The notes beneath the pieces are model-generated. The model was not told the origin of the DNA, made no database searches, and saw nothing but the letters and a program-made list of their open reading frames with translations. Shown piece by piece: positions 53,896 through 63,450 of a DNA stretch of 64,000 nt. Position 1 is the stretch's first letter; each line of letters opens with the position of its first letter. The translations under genes and the position numbers were made by a program. The DNA comes from Peronospora farinosa. Taxonomy: Eukaryota; Oomycota; Peronosporomycetes; Peronosporales; Peronosporaceae. The stretch spans positions 62,001 through 126,000 of the forward strand of contig CANTFK010000868.1 in assembly GCA_947646735.1 (NCBI GenBank), in the 5' to 3' direction.

Positions 53896-54357
53896 TGTAA
53901 TGGGGCACCCTCCGACTATACTGATTACAGTATAGTCTACTTTCACTGATTACAGTGAAAGCAGGTGCCTCAATTACCTCTCTTACACAAGAGGCAGAGG
54001 AAGCTTTACTTCTAAACAAACGCTTAGAAGTAGAGGAAAAGAAAAACTGTATTTAATATAGTTAACTATCTTAATAAAACTAATCTGTTATAACCTATGT
54101 TAACTATATTAAACTACAACTATGTATGTTGACAACTTGCCCTCCACTCATTGCGCGCGTCCATCGGTCATTGGTCAGCGCGTTGATTGATATGATGGCC
54201 CATATCAACCAATGAGAGGGCATCTCCAACTTCAAGGAGATCTAGGAACAATATTATTAAAAAGGTAATATTGTGAAAAATATTATTAGTTATAATAATA
54301 TTTTTATTGACACTTCATATAAGTGTCAATATTATGTAACGGGCTCGCCCCGTTACA
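53896..54357 (-). repeat. Family A 5' LTR of A4 (462 bp)
   Basis: Plus-strand TGTAATGGGG...CGCCCCGTTACA. PBS GTGCTACCA at 53885-53893 (minus TGGTAGCAC). The right flank ATTAT does not match the left flank of A3 (GTTCC). Confidence 0.9.
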
Positions 54358-54360
54358 ATT

Positions 54361-54545
54361 ATGGTACACACAATTGCAAAGGCCTTCATATCGTTGACTT
54401 TCCATGTTGACGCGTAGCGTCACCTTCACTCGAGGCCTCCGTCGCGTCGATGTGTTACAACAGTCCAATCTTAGCGAGTTTCATCCGTGCGTTAAACACC
54501 CATGCGGTATAGTTATCTTCATTCAAGACATCGTTTGTCTCAGCC
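54361..54545 (-). pseudogene. Copia gag, N-terminal part
   Basis: Minus strand from 54545: LNEDNYTAWVFNARMKLAKIGLL, the usual Copia gag start (LxxxNYxxWxxRMxxLL), then HIDATEAS, a frame change, and DMKAFAIVCTI. It is cut by the A4 LTR. The next Copia text (34280) lies on the other side of A3. Confidence 0.8.
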
Positions 54546-54551
54546 GTATTG

Positions 54552-54563
54552 GGCTCATAACCT
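54552..54563 (-). promoter_or_regulatory. Copia primer binding site (initiator tRNA-Met anticodon loop type)
   Basis: GGTTATGAGCCC follows the 5' LTR by 2 nt. It complements GGGCUCAUAACC, the anticodon stem-loop of initiator tRNA-Met with its CAU anticodon. Drosophila copia is primed the same way by a tRNA fragment. Confidence 0.65.
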
Positions 54564-54565
54564 AT

Positions 54566-54801
54566 TGTTTATTCACTTACAGAGGGTTAAATTTGAATGA
54601 GGAAGTCAATGGAAAAGTATATTAGCTCTTATAAAAAAACTACAATTTTTTTAGCCAATCAATTTATGCTTGGAAAGAGCAATGTAGAAAGTTCTTCTGT
54701 AGGCTATTTATTTCAGAGTCCCCAACATCTGCCAGTGGTGTCGTCCACTCTAAACAGTGTTAATCACATCAGCACACCGCTTTAAGCATCCGCTGCCAAC
54801 A
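54566..54801 (-). repeat. Copia 5' LTR (236 bp)
   Basis: Minus strand TGTTGGCAGCGGATGC...GTGAATAAACA. Followed outward by TACAGT, identical to the left flank of the 3' LTR. Confidence 0.82.
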
Positions 54802-54807
54802 TACAGT

Positions 54808-54968
54808 ATGTATCTGTGGTGCATCACAAAACCAAAAAAACGACTCGACAGTCTATAAATCACATTTATTACACAAAATCTTGTGATAAGAGGTTTATTT
54901 CATAAACTTATTGAAAAATCTGGTAAACAACCCCCTTGGCTATTAAATTGCCTGAAAATTATATAAAT
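54808..54968 (+). promoter_or_regulatory. Upstream region of dynactin-like copy 2
   Basis: AT-rich, no similarity to the region upstream of copy 1. The target duplication of the Copia element ends at 54807. Confidence 0.4.
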
Positions 54969-55559
54969 ATGAATGTCCTTGAAAGTCGTGAAGCATCGCT
55001 CCGGTTCAAGTTATTAGGCTCGTCACCATCTCCATCTTCTTCAACTACGCTCATCGATCGTCTTTGCAGTCTTCAGACGCAATTGGATCAACTTACTGCA
55101 GCTGTATCCGGGTCCGCCAAACTTCGTGAACTCTGTACGTACCATGGAATACCGATAAAACTTTCAAGAAATATTTATATCGTCTTTGCTGCAGACCAAG
55201 AGACTTCTGGCCAGTTACAGCTCACGTTTGCCAATGCATTCATCCACAGCAGCTCCCGAGTTGGTGACGAGCTTAAACGTGCGGCTATTTTAAGTTCTGC
55301 AGACCGTCTGCAGCAGGTTTCAGCTCAATTGCAGCAGCTTCAACAATTAACGAGCATCTTGGACCAACTACGAGCCCCCGACGTCCAGCAGCAGACACAA
55401 TTGATGCAAATTGAGACCAGTTGTGATCTACAGAGTGAACGGGCCTTGGCTCTTCACTCAAGAGTGGAGAAGATGCTGATAATGTACCAGCACTTGGTGC
55501 TCGTATTGTCTGAGAAATGCGTCGAGTACAACGCACTGCTGGATCAGATGCAAACTTAA
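54969..55559 (+). CDS. DCTN3: Dynactin subunit p24-like protein, copy 2 (196 aa)
   Basis: The ATG at 54969 (preceded by an in-frame Met 11 codons earlier, not shared with copy 1) opens 196 residues, close to the ~190 of known p24 subunits. It is almost entirely helical: LQTQLDQLTAAVSG (residues 30-45), LQQVSAQLQQLQQLTSILDQL (115-140), QTQLMQIETSCDLQSERALALHSRVEKMLIMYQHLVLVLSEKCVEYNALLDQM (145-194). In dynactin, p24 sits with p150 and p50 in the shoulder and links dynein to cargo. The assignment rests on remembered pattern (QQQ..., final [QE]x[DN][EA]LL heptad) and should be treated as probable. It is convergent with PLD copy 2, 180 bp away. Copy 1 carries a frameshift, so this is the likely functional one. 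Confidence 0.6.
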   Translation: MNVLESREASLRFKLLGSSPSPSSSTTLIDRLCSLQTQLDQLTAAVSGSAKLRELCTYHGIPIKLSRNIYIVFAADQETSGQLQLTFANAFIHSSSRVGDELKRAAILSSADRLQQVSAQLQQLQQLTSILDQLRAPDVQQQTQLMQIETSCDLQSERALALHSRVEKMLIMYQHLVLVLSEKCVEYNALLDQMQT

Positions 55560-55738
55560 AAGGGAAATAATACGCTGGACTGTTCGACAAAAGAAGGAAC
55601 TCTTCTTCTGCGGGTAGTAATGTGTGGAGGACTCTATAGCGTGGACCTTGGTGACCTCGTAGCATGACAGACAAATAAAGGGTATTATTGCTATCGTCGC
55701 AGCAGAAATATCTTTTGTATTGAAAAGTACTGGATAGT

Positions 55739-57417
55739 TTACGTATTGCAGGTGTCTTGTGGATCCACTTGCTGACGAATAGAGTCAAGGAAGACAATAT
55801 GGTACAGGTAAGTCTTAGCCGAAAGTATTTGCAGGAGCGACATGTCGTCTGCAGCCGCGACATCGAACTGGGCTGCGGCGTCAAGGAACGTCATCGCGTC
55901 CAGCTTGTCATAGCTCACACCCGTCATTTCGTGGAACTTGCGGATACGGAAGTCACGTGCGAGTTTGTTCACCGTAATCCCGTCAGGCGACTTTATTGTG
56001 TCTTGGTCCACAACATTCGCGTTAAGCTCCGAGTCTGACGTCATACTGCGTCGATTCCAGTTGGCAGATCCAATGGACAAGTACACGTCGTCGATAATGA
56101 CAATTTTGCTGTGAATGTAGAGGTTCAACTTACGTTTGGTGGTGTACACCTTGAACTTGTTTGGGTATTTCTTCTTCAGAGGTGACACCATATCGTAGAA
56201 GTATTTTTCATAGCCACTGTACACGACGTTGCCCACGGGAGCCTGTACGACCACTATCACGTGCTGCAGTCTCGGCATCACCATTAAGAGAGCGTCAAGC
56301 AGTTCAGGTACGAGGATGAAATACTGGTCTTCGATGTAAATGTAATTACGGGCATTCTGGATAGCCTTGATACGCGCCTGCAATAACGATGTTTCGCCAT
56401 GCGGAGCAAACTCTGTATAATGCTCGTACTTGCAACTAAAGGTTCGGACAATCTGCACGCTCTGTTTTCCAAGCGTTGACTTGTTCGTACTACTAGCGTA
56501 GTCAAGGGGATCGAGTTTGTAATAGGGAGGATTGTTAAAGCTGAGCATGTCATCTTCTAATCCCCGGGTTGGCATATAGTCCGAGTTCCAGCGAGAAAGG
56601 TGGTTACTCGCCACATCTTTGGCTGCGGGCCCATGAATACGAATATGACCGTCTATCCAGCCCTTGAATCTCATGGTGATACCGGCAGCATCACGAAGAG
56701 CTGAGCTGTTGTGGTAAATGTTGTCCCAACGATCGTGAGGTCAAGTCCTCCCACGTACGCAACCGGATGATCATCGTGCCCGGACGAGCTGGTAGCTGCA
56801 ATGACAATCGTCTTTTGGTGATGAGATGATGAAATCGTGCTCAAACGATCATCGAAGATGAATAACGCACGAGCATCGTTGACCGGAGATGGAGGAAGGG
56901 AGTTGATAACGTTACGAACCTCAACGCTACTTCGCTCCAGCAGATTGGCCCAAGACAGGATGTTGACTTGACCACCTCGCTCGACGATCCCTGCAAACAC
57001 CTTTTGATATCCGGTGGTAGCACCTGAAACATCTACATCGGGTTTGAGCGGTATGAGCTTAGAATCCCACGTCGCTATCAAAACGCGCTGACCATCTCCT
57101 ACTACTGATAGGTCGTCGTAGACGCTATTGAAAAATTCATTTGGTACGGTGAAGGACGTGATGGCATTTTCTTCCGTGTATACAGAAAGACCGTCTCGAG
57201 GTGCCCCACCACGCGAGTAAGTGATCTCCTGCTCCGTAAGAAACCAGTCCTTGGCCTCGGTAAGAGGCTGGTCGATTGCCACATTCGAGCCGTCAGAGAG
57301 ATCGATACGATTGCGATCATCCTGTGCCATTGTTAACGATACGAGTGCTGCTACAAACAGTATTACAGCGCAAGAAAAAACATTGGAAAAGTTTGTCACG
57401 CTTTGTGGAACTAACAT
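55739..57417 (-). pseudogene. Secreted phospholipase D-like protein, copy 2 (same frameshift)
   Basis: The ATG at 57417 gives MLVPQSVTNFSNVFSCAVILFVAALVS, a signal sequence. Motifs are as in copy 1: SHHQK first motif with Ala in place of Asp, YIEDQYF, HSKIVIIDD second motif. The break after GGLDLT (about 56740) is identical to copy 1. From 55739 to about 57020 the two copies differ at only a few bases; towards the N-terminus differences become frequent (GQRVLIATWDSKLIPL against GQRVLITAYESALIPF; the mature N-terminus differs in about half its residues). Confidence 0.78.
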
Positions 57418-58728
57418 ATCGATGGAGATATGGCAAAATGAAAACTGAAGCGTGCAACATATCTTCACTACAGGACCACTACAGGAATAAAATGTAGTAC
57501 CATTGCGATTTATCAGCTGGTCAAGATTCGACTGCATGCAAATTGTATTGTATCGGGATATACCCATGTGTAATGGATGTGCAAGTTCTTTTGGTCCAAG
57601 TAACGACGCGATCATTCTCCTCCCCGTTTTCTCCATCTGTTGGCTCGATACTTATAATGCCACGGGGCTACATCTCCAATGTCATACGTCGATCAACTTT
57701 TTAGGTGCTAGAAATGCGCACATTTGAGCGGATGAGTTAGCGCGCTCGGAGCGATCTACTTTCAGGGGACAGAGAGGACGCATCGTCTACCAGTAATGAA
57801 GTCTATGATGATGTAAATTCTGAGTTCGCCGAAGGTCGGCGACTTGAAGAAAGTTTTTGAGGGTACAAAGTGACCTTGATGCAGAAATGTTACGAAACTA
57901 TGCCGAGGCCTAACACCCTAGGCACACATGGTAAAAGGAGGGCGGTTGCCGTCCGTCTCTGTCTATTGTCGCGTTTCGGAAGTGACGAGAGAGAAACAGA
58001 CTGTCTATTTACCGTTATGGTTGACAAGATTCCTGAAATGTATGCAACCACTCGTATGGACTGCATACATATCTAGATTTCGCGCAATGATCATGACTTA
58101 GACTTTCAAATGAAAACCAAATAGCATACCAGCACAACCTCCCTTTTATAATAGGATGGTCTAGTCAATACGGGCGTCTCGGTTGGAACCCGATACGGCG
58201 TCCTAATGGATTGAGCTCGCTCATTACTCGATCAGTATTAACACGGGTCAAACCGATGCGACACCAAACAATCTCCAAAAACGGTCACATTAACCAACTT
58301 TCCTCGTTCATGCCATGTTCTGGGTATTAGCTTTTGTCTGAAAAGGAAAGGTTCCTTCGTTCGCTAGACAAAGTATCGTTAGCTAGTGTGCAACTTCATG
58401 ATACCTTTGTGGCTGCTGTGGCCGGCTCATTCATGTTTTTGGGTTCGGCCATGCGGTATCGACGCCGAGTTGCCTCCCGATTCTTCACATACTTGCATTA
58501 AGTGACTTGTCGAACTTCTGAACGGGACTGTCGACGTCATTGAAGCACACTTGTTTGGGAAGGGGGGGGGGGTCGCGTCTCAGCCGCTTCATATATCCAT
58601 AAGGTAAAGACCGAGGATAGTAGAGGTTGGTTATTTAAAACGTAGTGGTCCGAACATCTGCGCGCTGTGGCTACCACCTACGTGAAGACCAAACAGTTGC
58701 TGGTGCAGCCCGGCGCACGAGCTTCGAA
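57418..58728. other. Upstream region of PLD copy 2
   Basis: Homologous in blocks to 16794-17003 and 17614-18900 but without the G insert and the foldback. A G12 run lies at 58562-58573. I see no gene between here and the microprotein. Confidence 0.45.
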
Positions 58729-58926
58729 ATGACGACGGGCGCTGAAAAGGATGTGCTTTTCCATGATTACGAAGCTGTTCGAGGAAGTACAATTGTGTTG
58801 ATTCTTATCGCACTCTTTATGAGTTACATGGTGTTGTAAGTAGCTGAAAAGGCTATGAGTGTGCTTCGCTTTCTTGTTTAACCCCGTAACAGACCGGAGA
58901 AACATTACAAAAGGTATTACATATAA
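58729..58926 (+). CDS. Candidate spliced 46-aa single-pass membrane protein
   Basis: Exon 1 58729-58835 starts ATG (MTTGAEKDVLFHDYEAVRG) and encodes a hydrophobic helix (STIVLILIALFMSYMV). GTAAGT at 58836 is a consensus donor and the CAG at 58890-58892 an acceptor after a pyrimidine-containing stretch; the intron is 57 bp. Exon 2 58893-58926 completes LPEKHYKRYYI. Without splicing the frame stops at once after the helix (TAA 58837-58839). A short acidic N-terminus, one helix and a basic C-terminus suggest an ER or mitochondrial membrane microprotein. I do not recognise the family. Confidence 0.5.
58836..58892 (+). other. Predicted 57-bp intron
   Basis: GTAAGT...AACAG. The length and consensus fit the short introns of oomycetes. 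Confidence 0.5.
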
Positions 58927-59161
58927 GCAATGCAATTATCATTGTTGTCGTCATTCAGGATCATATAGTTGATGCTAAACTTTACGACGGGTATAATACC
59001 TCCCGCGTCTTCACGACGGAGGAGTACATAGGCTTCGTGCCATGCAGGACATTATGGTAGCAAACCAAGTCGAGCTCATAGCGTTCTCATCCGTACTAGC
59101 CCCATTGTAGCCGATTAGATGTCAATTTACTAAGCTTTCTAAAAGTCGACATGTACCACCT

Positions 59162-60934
59162 CTATTGAAGGTCTCTGATAAATTTTGAATTCCGAAAAGT
59201 GCATACCTCCTGCGGATCAACCTGCCCACGGATCGTGTCGATAGGCGTGTGGAAATACCAGGTGTCCTTGACGACGAAGTTCATGATAATACTCGACTCG
59301 TCTATTGCAGCCAACCTGAACTGGTCCGCTGCGTCAATGAATTTCATCTTGTTTAGCTTATCGTAGCTCAGCCCAGTCATCTCCATGAATTTGCGGATAC
59401 GCATGTCACGAGCCAGCTTCAGGACCGTGATACCGTCTGGCGACTCGACTGTCTCATCGTCGACCACATTCGTGTTAAGCTCAGAGTCCGATGTCATACT
59501 GCGACGGTTCCAGTTGGCCGATCCAAGCGATACGTATACGTCGTCGATGATCACGAGCTTGGTGTGGACGTAAAGATTGAGTTCTGTTTTAGGCGTGTAA
59601 ATCTGCACTTTGTTAGGAAACATCTTCTTCATCGGGTTTATCATATCATAGACGTATTTCTCGTACCCTGCAGGCTTAAGAAGCGCAATAGAAGGCTGAA
59701 GAACCACCACAAGTCGCTGTAATCTTGGTAGCACTTCCATGAGAGCATCGAACAGCTCGGGTACGTAAGTGAAGTACTGATCCTCGATGTAGATGAAATT
59801 CTTGGCGTTCTTAAGTGCTTTAATGCGGGCTTTGAGAAGCGACTGTTCTCCCCGTGGTGCAAACTCTTTGTAGTGTTTGTAGATACAGCTGAACGTTCGA
59901 ACGATCTGAACGTTCTGGTTGCCGAGCTTTGACGAGGTATTACTGCTTGCATAGTCGATCGGTGGAAGCTTCTCATAATCCGGATTTGTAAAGCGAAAGA
60001 GACTATCGTCAATCCCAGTCGATGGTTTATAATCTGAATTCCACCGCTGAAGAAAGTTGGCAGCAATTCCTTTTGCCGCTGGGCCGTGGATTCGTAAGTG
60101 CGCATCAATCCAACCTTTGCTGCGAAAAAAGATGTGAGCAGCTTCGCGTAAGACGGAGTTGTTGTGGTATATAGTATCCCATCGATCATTAGTGAGGTCA
60201 ATACCACCGACATATGCAATAGGATGTTCGTCTTTACCAGTAGACTTGTTCTTTGCAATGATGGTTCCCTTTTGGTGGTGCGAAGATGTCAAGAGCGGGA
60301 CTCTATCGTCGAAGATGTAGATCGCCTTGGCACCATTGACCAGAGACGGCGAAATTTCATTGATAGCGTCACGCGCTTTGATATTCTGGGCAGGAAACAA
60401 ATGGTTGGTCCACGACAAGATGTTGACGCTGCCACCACGCTCGACGATGCCCTTGAAAACAACGTCGAAGCGAGTCGTTTTGCCTGTGGGGTCGATGTCC
60501 GCTTCGAGCGGAATGAGACACGTATCCCATGCAGCGTGCAATACACGGTCACCCTCCTTGGTAGCGTGTAATTCCTTACTAATTGCAGAATAGAACTCGT
60601 TTGTCACAGTGTAGACCGTGACCTTGTTGCCGGATGTGTATGTCTCCAGCCCGTTGCGAGGGATTCCACCTCGAGATGCAGTGATTTCCTTCTCCGTGAG
60701 AAACCAATCCATAGGCTTAAGCAAAGGTTGCCTCACATTGATGTCAGTGCCATCCGATAAATCAACGTACTCGTCCTCACGGTATTTGGAATCTTTTCTC
60801 AAATTTGTCTCGTCGGAAGCATCATCGAAAAAAAAGTTAAAGGACCATGCGGTTGATAGTGTCGGTAGGATGGTTAACACATACAGTAATGCCAAAGCAA
60901 GTCTCGTGCTGCGTCGTGGAGTACAAACATCCAT
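59162..60934 (-). CDS. Secreted phospholipase D-like protein, intact paralogue (590 aa)
   Basis: An ATG at 60934 gives MDVCTPRRSTRLALALLYVLTILPTLSTA, a good signal sequence; the frame extends 31 codons further upstream (61027) without improving it. The mature part has DWFLTEKEITASRGG, NILSWTNHLFPA, the first PLD motif region SSHHQKGTIIA (the usual Asp is Ala), GGIDLTNDRWDTIYHN, IHGPAAKGIAANFLQRWN, YIEDQYF, and a complete second motif HTKLVIIDDVYVSLGSANWNRRS. Length and order fit small secreted PLD-like proteins of oomycetes, which lack C2 or PX/PH domains. The reaction would be phospholipid head-group hydrolysis outside the cell, if the altered first motif still works. It lies in the same orientation as copies 1 and 2, suggesting a tandem array broken up by transposons. 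Confidence 0.85.
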   Translation of the reverse strand: MDVCTPRRSTRLALALLYVLTILPTLSTAWSFNFFFDDASDETNLRKDSKYREDEYVDLSDGTDINVRQPLLKPMDWFLTEKEITASRGGIPRNGLETYTSGNKVTVYTVTNEFYSAISKELHATKEGDRVLHAAWDTCLIPLEADIDPTGKTTRFDVVFKGIVERGGSVNILSWTNHLFPAQNIKARDAINEISPSLVNGAKAIYIFDDRVPLLTSSHHQKGTIIAKNKSTGKDEHPIAYVGGIDLTNDRWDTIYHNNSVLREAAHIFFRSKGWIDAHLRIHGPAAKGIAANFLQRWNSDYKPSTGIDDSLFRFTNPDYEKLPPIDYASSNTSSKLGNQNVQIVRTFSCIYKHYKEFAPRGEQSLLKARIKALKNAKNFIYIEDQYFTYVPELFDALMEVLPRLQRLVVVLQPSIALLKPAGYEKYVYDMINPMKKMFPNKVQIYTPKTELNLYVHTKLVIIDDVYVSLGSANWNRRSMTSDSELNTNVVDDETVESPDGITVLKLARDMRIRKFMEMTGLSYDKLNKMKFIDAADQFRLAAIDESSIIMNFVVKDTWYFHTPIDTIRGQVDPQEVCTFRNSKFIRDLQ

Positions 60935-61462
60935 TCTCGGATTCCCCACAGTCATCGACAATGTGCTGCTCGAAGGAAAAAAGAGATATGAGGTGGTGTC
61001 TACATACGGCATGGAAGCACCATTCAATAGGTACGCAAATCGCTGATCGCTTCTGATGATATTTCAATTACACACAAAGTCGACGTCCGCGAAGCAAGAC
61101 CTGACTTTGTAGTAGAGATAGTCTCGTATAATCTAGTGTAGCTTCAGATTGGTTGCATGCTGTTGAGTAAATTGCCATTCGTCTTCCAGACACGAGCGTT
61201 TTTCGAGCGGTGCATGCGATTACAGAGGAAGACGGATGGCAAAAAGCTGCAGAGATTCGCCCTTGGTACATGTCTAAGAGTGAGAGGCAGTTGACACTTC
61301 AACTTCAAGCTGATCGGATAAGGGCAGAGGATGTCCCAATCATGCGATAATAACGTGGGGGGCATGGGTATGTATGCATCTCGTTTCCTACAAAACACTT
61401 AGCTAGTGAGCAATGTATGCAGAAATAGAGAGATGGTACTACGACTTTTTACGCTTAATGAT
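60935..61462. other. Upstream region of the intact PLD gene
   Basis: No other gene supported. 61000-61060 contains the start of the longer alternative PLD frame. Confidence 0.4.
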
Positions 61463-61975
61463 GATCAGACTGTCTATCCAATGTTTTAGATTGTTTAAGA
61501 TATGTCTGTGATGAAAATCCTTTGATTTTTTGCCATGACTAGGTCGTTCTCCTAGACACTAGCTAATTCTACTGGCTTGACCCGACGGACTTCATGAGGG
61601 ACACTTTAATAGAGCACGTAAGACCGTTTGAGCAAATTCGAGTACATGCAGGGGGCAGGTGGCGCTTTGAAAGTGAGACCGTGTACTTAACTGGCTGTTC
61701 CAGACGGGCCAGCCAGACTGATCCCTGACAAGCAGCTCCGGTCGGAATCACGTTCTAGGGGAGTTCGCTTCGTGAAACCGGAAGTCGCGCGCGGCGAACG
61801 GGTCGGCGACTAGGAGGCGAACGGATAAGGGCAGGAACTTAAAGATGCTTTGTCGACATGCCCCACACCTCGGGATTTTGTGCCTATTGCTCCCTGCCAG
61901 GTTCGCACGCTGTGCAGCCTCCCGTGACATGCAGCGGAGAGAAGGCCTCCCGTTTCAACCTTGACCCCGTGATGG
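61463..61975 (-). mobile_element. Repeat family G, copy 2 (reversed)
   Basis: GATCAGACT...ATTGTTTAAGA.ATGTCTGTG, then CTAGCTAATTCTACTGGCTTGACCC, is the reverse complement of the right part of copy 1 (17440-17613). Similarity weakens towards 61975. Confidence 0.55.
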
Positions 61976-62140
61976 GGGATTTTTTTGCCCATGGTATGAG
62001 TTTTCATGTCAAGTAAAGTGATGTGAATAACTGCAACTGTCCAAGCAATTGGTGCTGATTGTCGCACAAAGCTTAATGCATTGCACAAGAGACGCTTAAG
62101 AGAGTGCGTCGTTGCAATACTCATCAAAGGAATAACGCAT

Positions 62141-62344
62141 TTGTTCTTACTTTGTTATCAGTGAACAGTAAGACTATGAAACCTTCGCTACCATCGCCTA
62201 AACGAAGGACGAGGTCACATTCGTCTTTACTCTCGGACGCACCAGCTACATACTCAATAATGAGTAGACTACGTCCATCTCGAGCTTTTTTTAATTGACT
62301 TTGGAAAAGGTGGATGAGTGCGATGCCAATTCTAGAAATAAAAA
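62141..62344 (-). CDS. Possible internal exon of an unrecognised gene
   Basis: Minus strand: TTTTTTATTTCTAG (acceptor-like, ending about 62332) then IGIALIHLFQSQLKKARDGRSLLIIEYVAGASESKDECDLVLRLGDGSEGFIVLLFTDNK, then GTAAGA, a donor-like sequence near 62141. The text has protein-like composition on this strand. I could not find convincing neighbouring exons, and the other strand is also open, so this is tentative. Confidence 0.25.
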
Positions 62345-62880
62345 ATCTTAACAAAAAGTGTGGGAACGATCAGCTCATTGAGAGACCATGCAGCGACTAA
62401 AGCAGGGATCTTTGAGACCAGATTATAGCTATGATGCGCTCATAGCTTCAACACTTGAGTCGAAGCAGCAGATTTACTCGAACGAGGACTTCTAGGCCAC
62501 TGGTTCGGCAGTGAATGGCCGAGCCCTGCCGCTGCATATTCTGCCCCCAGCCGAGAAATATCGAGCGGTTGTGATAGTTGGCATCGCTTGCATAAAGAAA
62601 CGTGCATTGTTAACGAGTGCATACTTACGCGCATGGCCGTTCGACCATCTAGCCGGAGCTGATCGCTTCATGACTCATACATTCTATGGGACACGTCCGT
62701 GTAAAGTAAAGGGGGTCTCAAGAAATATCTGCCTTCAAGCCTTCAAAACTTAAACGATAAGAGGAAGGTATATGTCGTGTGTAGCACCATTTTGCGACAA
62801 CCGCATGATGAAATTATCTCGTAGAGCCGACCAACGACAAAGCGCAGGGACTCACTTCCCAATTCGAGCCTTCGAGCAAC
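62345..62880. other. Unassigned region
   Basis: Short frames on both strands, none with recognisable domains. A minus-strand frame 62634-62440 could belong with the exon candidate at 62141 but splice sites are unclear. Confidence 0.3.
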
Positions 62881-63450
62881 AACGGCCAAGAGACGAAGAC
62901 CTTCAAAGAGCCGGTCAACCGGCCCCCTCCGACCAGGGCGGGAAGTCCCTCCAACGGGAGGCCCAGGATAAGAGGGGGGAGGTTTTCCCTCTGCTGCGTG
63001 CGCTATGGGGGGCAAGCGCAGCGTTGCGAACCGTAAGGGGAGCACCAACCCTGTTACCCCCGGGGGGAGAGGATCGATGACCGCGGTTATCATTCCCTCT
63101 TTCCCCAATAGTTCCTGCTATTCTACGTCAGCCTTCAAGCCGCCGATTCGATCGCCGAGCGCGAATCTCGGTCCCACGAAGTGAACTTGCCAAGAACGTA
63201 AATTGATCGGCCCCGTCCAGGTGCATCAGCGGTCGATCGGGACTGATCGGTGTGGTGCCCGGCGCTTGTTGCGATCATTGAGCCACTGTTTACACCTCGG
63301 GCTGGATACCCGATTCCACGTGCCCTTTTCGGAGTGTCCCCCGTGACGCCCGACGTCTCGAGCCAGCAGATTGAGCCAGCGAGGCGAAGAATGACGAAGT
63401 CCTGGTAGAAGCACTCCAGACATCTTACCAATCCTTAATGTTTGAAATAG
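62881..63450 (+). mobile_element. Repeat family G, copy 3
   Basis: AACGGCCAAGAGACGAAGACC...TGCTGCGTGCG, ...TCGCCGAGCG, ...GAGTGTCCCCCGTGA, ...CCAGCAGATTGAGC, ...GGTAGAAG follow the order of copy 1 (17007-17560). Confidence 0.6.

Larger units (their letters stand above)
40317..54357 (-). mobile_element. Gypsy family A copy A4 (3' end lost; carries element B)
   Basis: 5' LTR at 53896-54357, gag 53848 down to 45100 split by element B, pol pieces down to 40317. It is near-identical to A3 and shares its two gag stops. The 3' LTR and most of the antisense gene are missing. Confidence 0.88.
28537..54801 (-). mobile_element. Ty1/Copia element expanded to 26 kb by nested insertions
   Basis: The LTRs at 28537-28783 and 54566-54801 are homologous. 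The outer flanks are both TACAGT (28531-28536, 54802-54807). Copia pieces lie in the right order on the minus strand: PBS and gag start (54565-54361), then, after the insertions, GAG-pre-integrase and integrase (34280-33400), RT (31090-30118) and RNase H (29143-28870). Roughly 1 kb (gag C-terminus, knuckle, protease) is missing at the family A insertion. Confidence 0.82.

Noticed and set aside
34285..54357. A3-B-A4 as one composite transposon with LTRs as ends
   Set aside because: The flanks show no target duplication and Copia sequence is missing at the site, so it did not move in as a unit.
58645..58728. Upstream extension of the microprotein frame (GTG start)
   Set aside because: The extension lacks an ATG and has a composition unlike a membrane protein leader.
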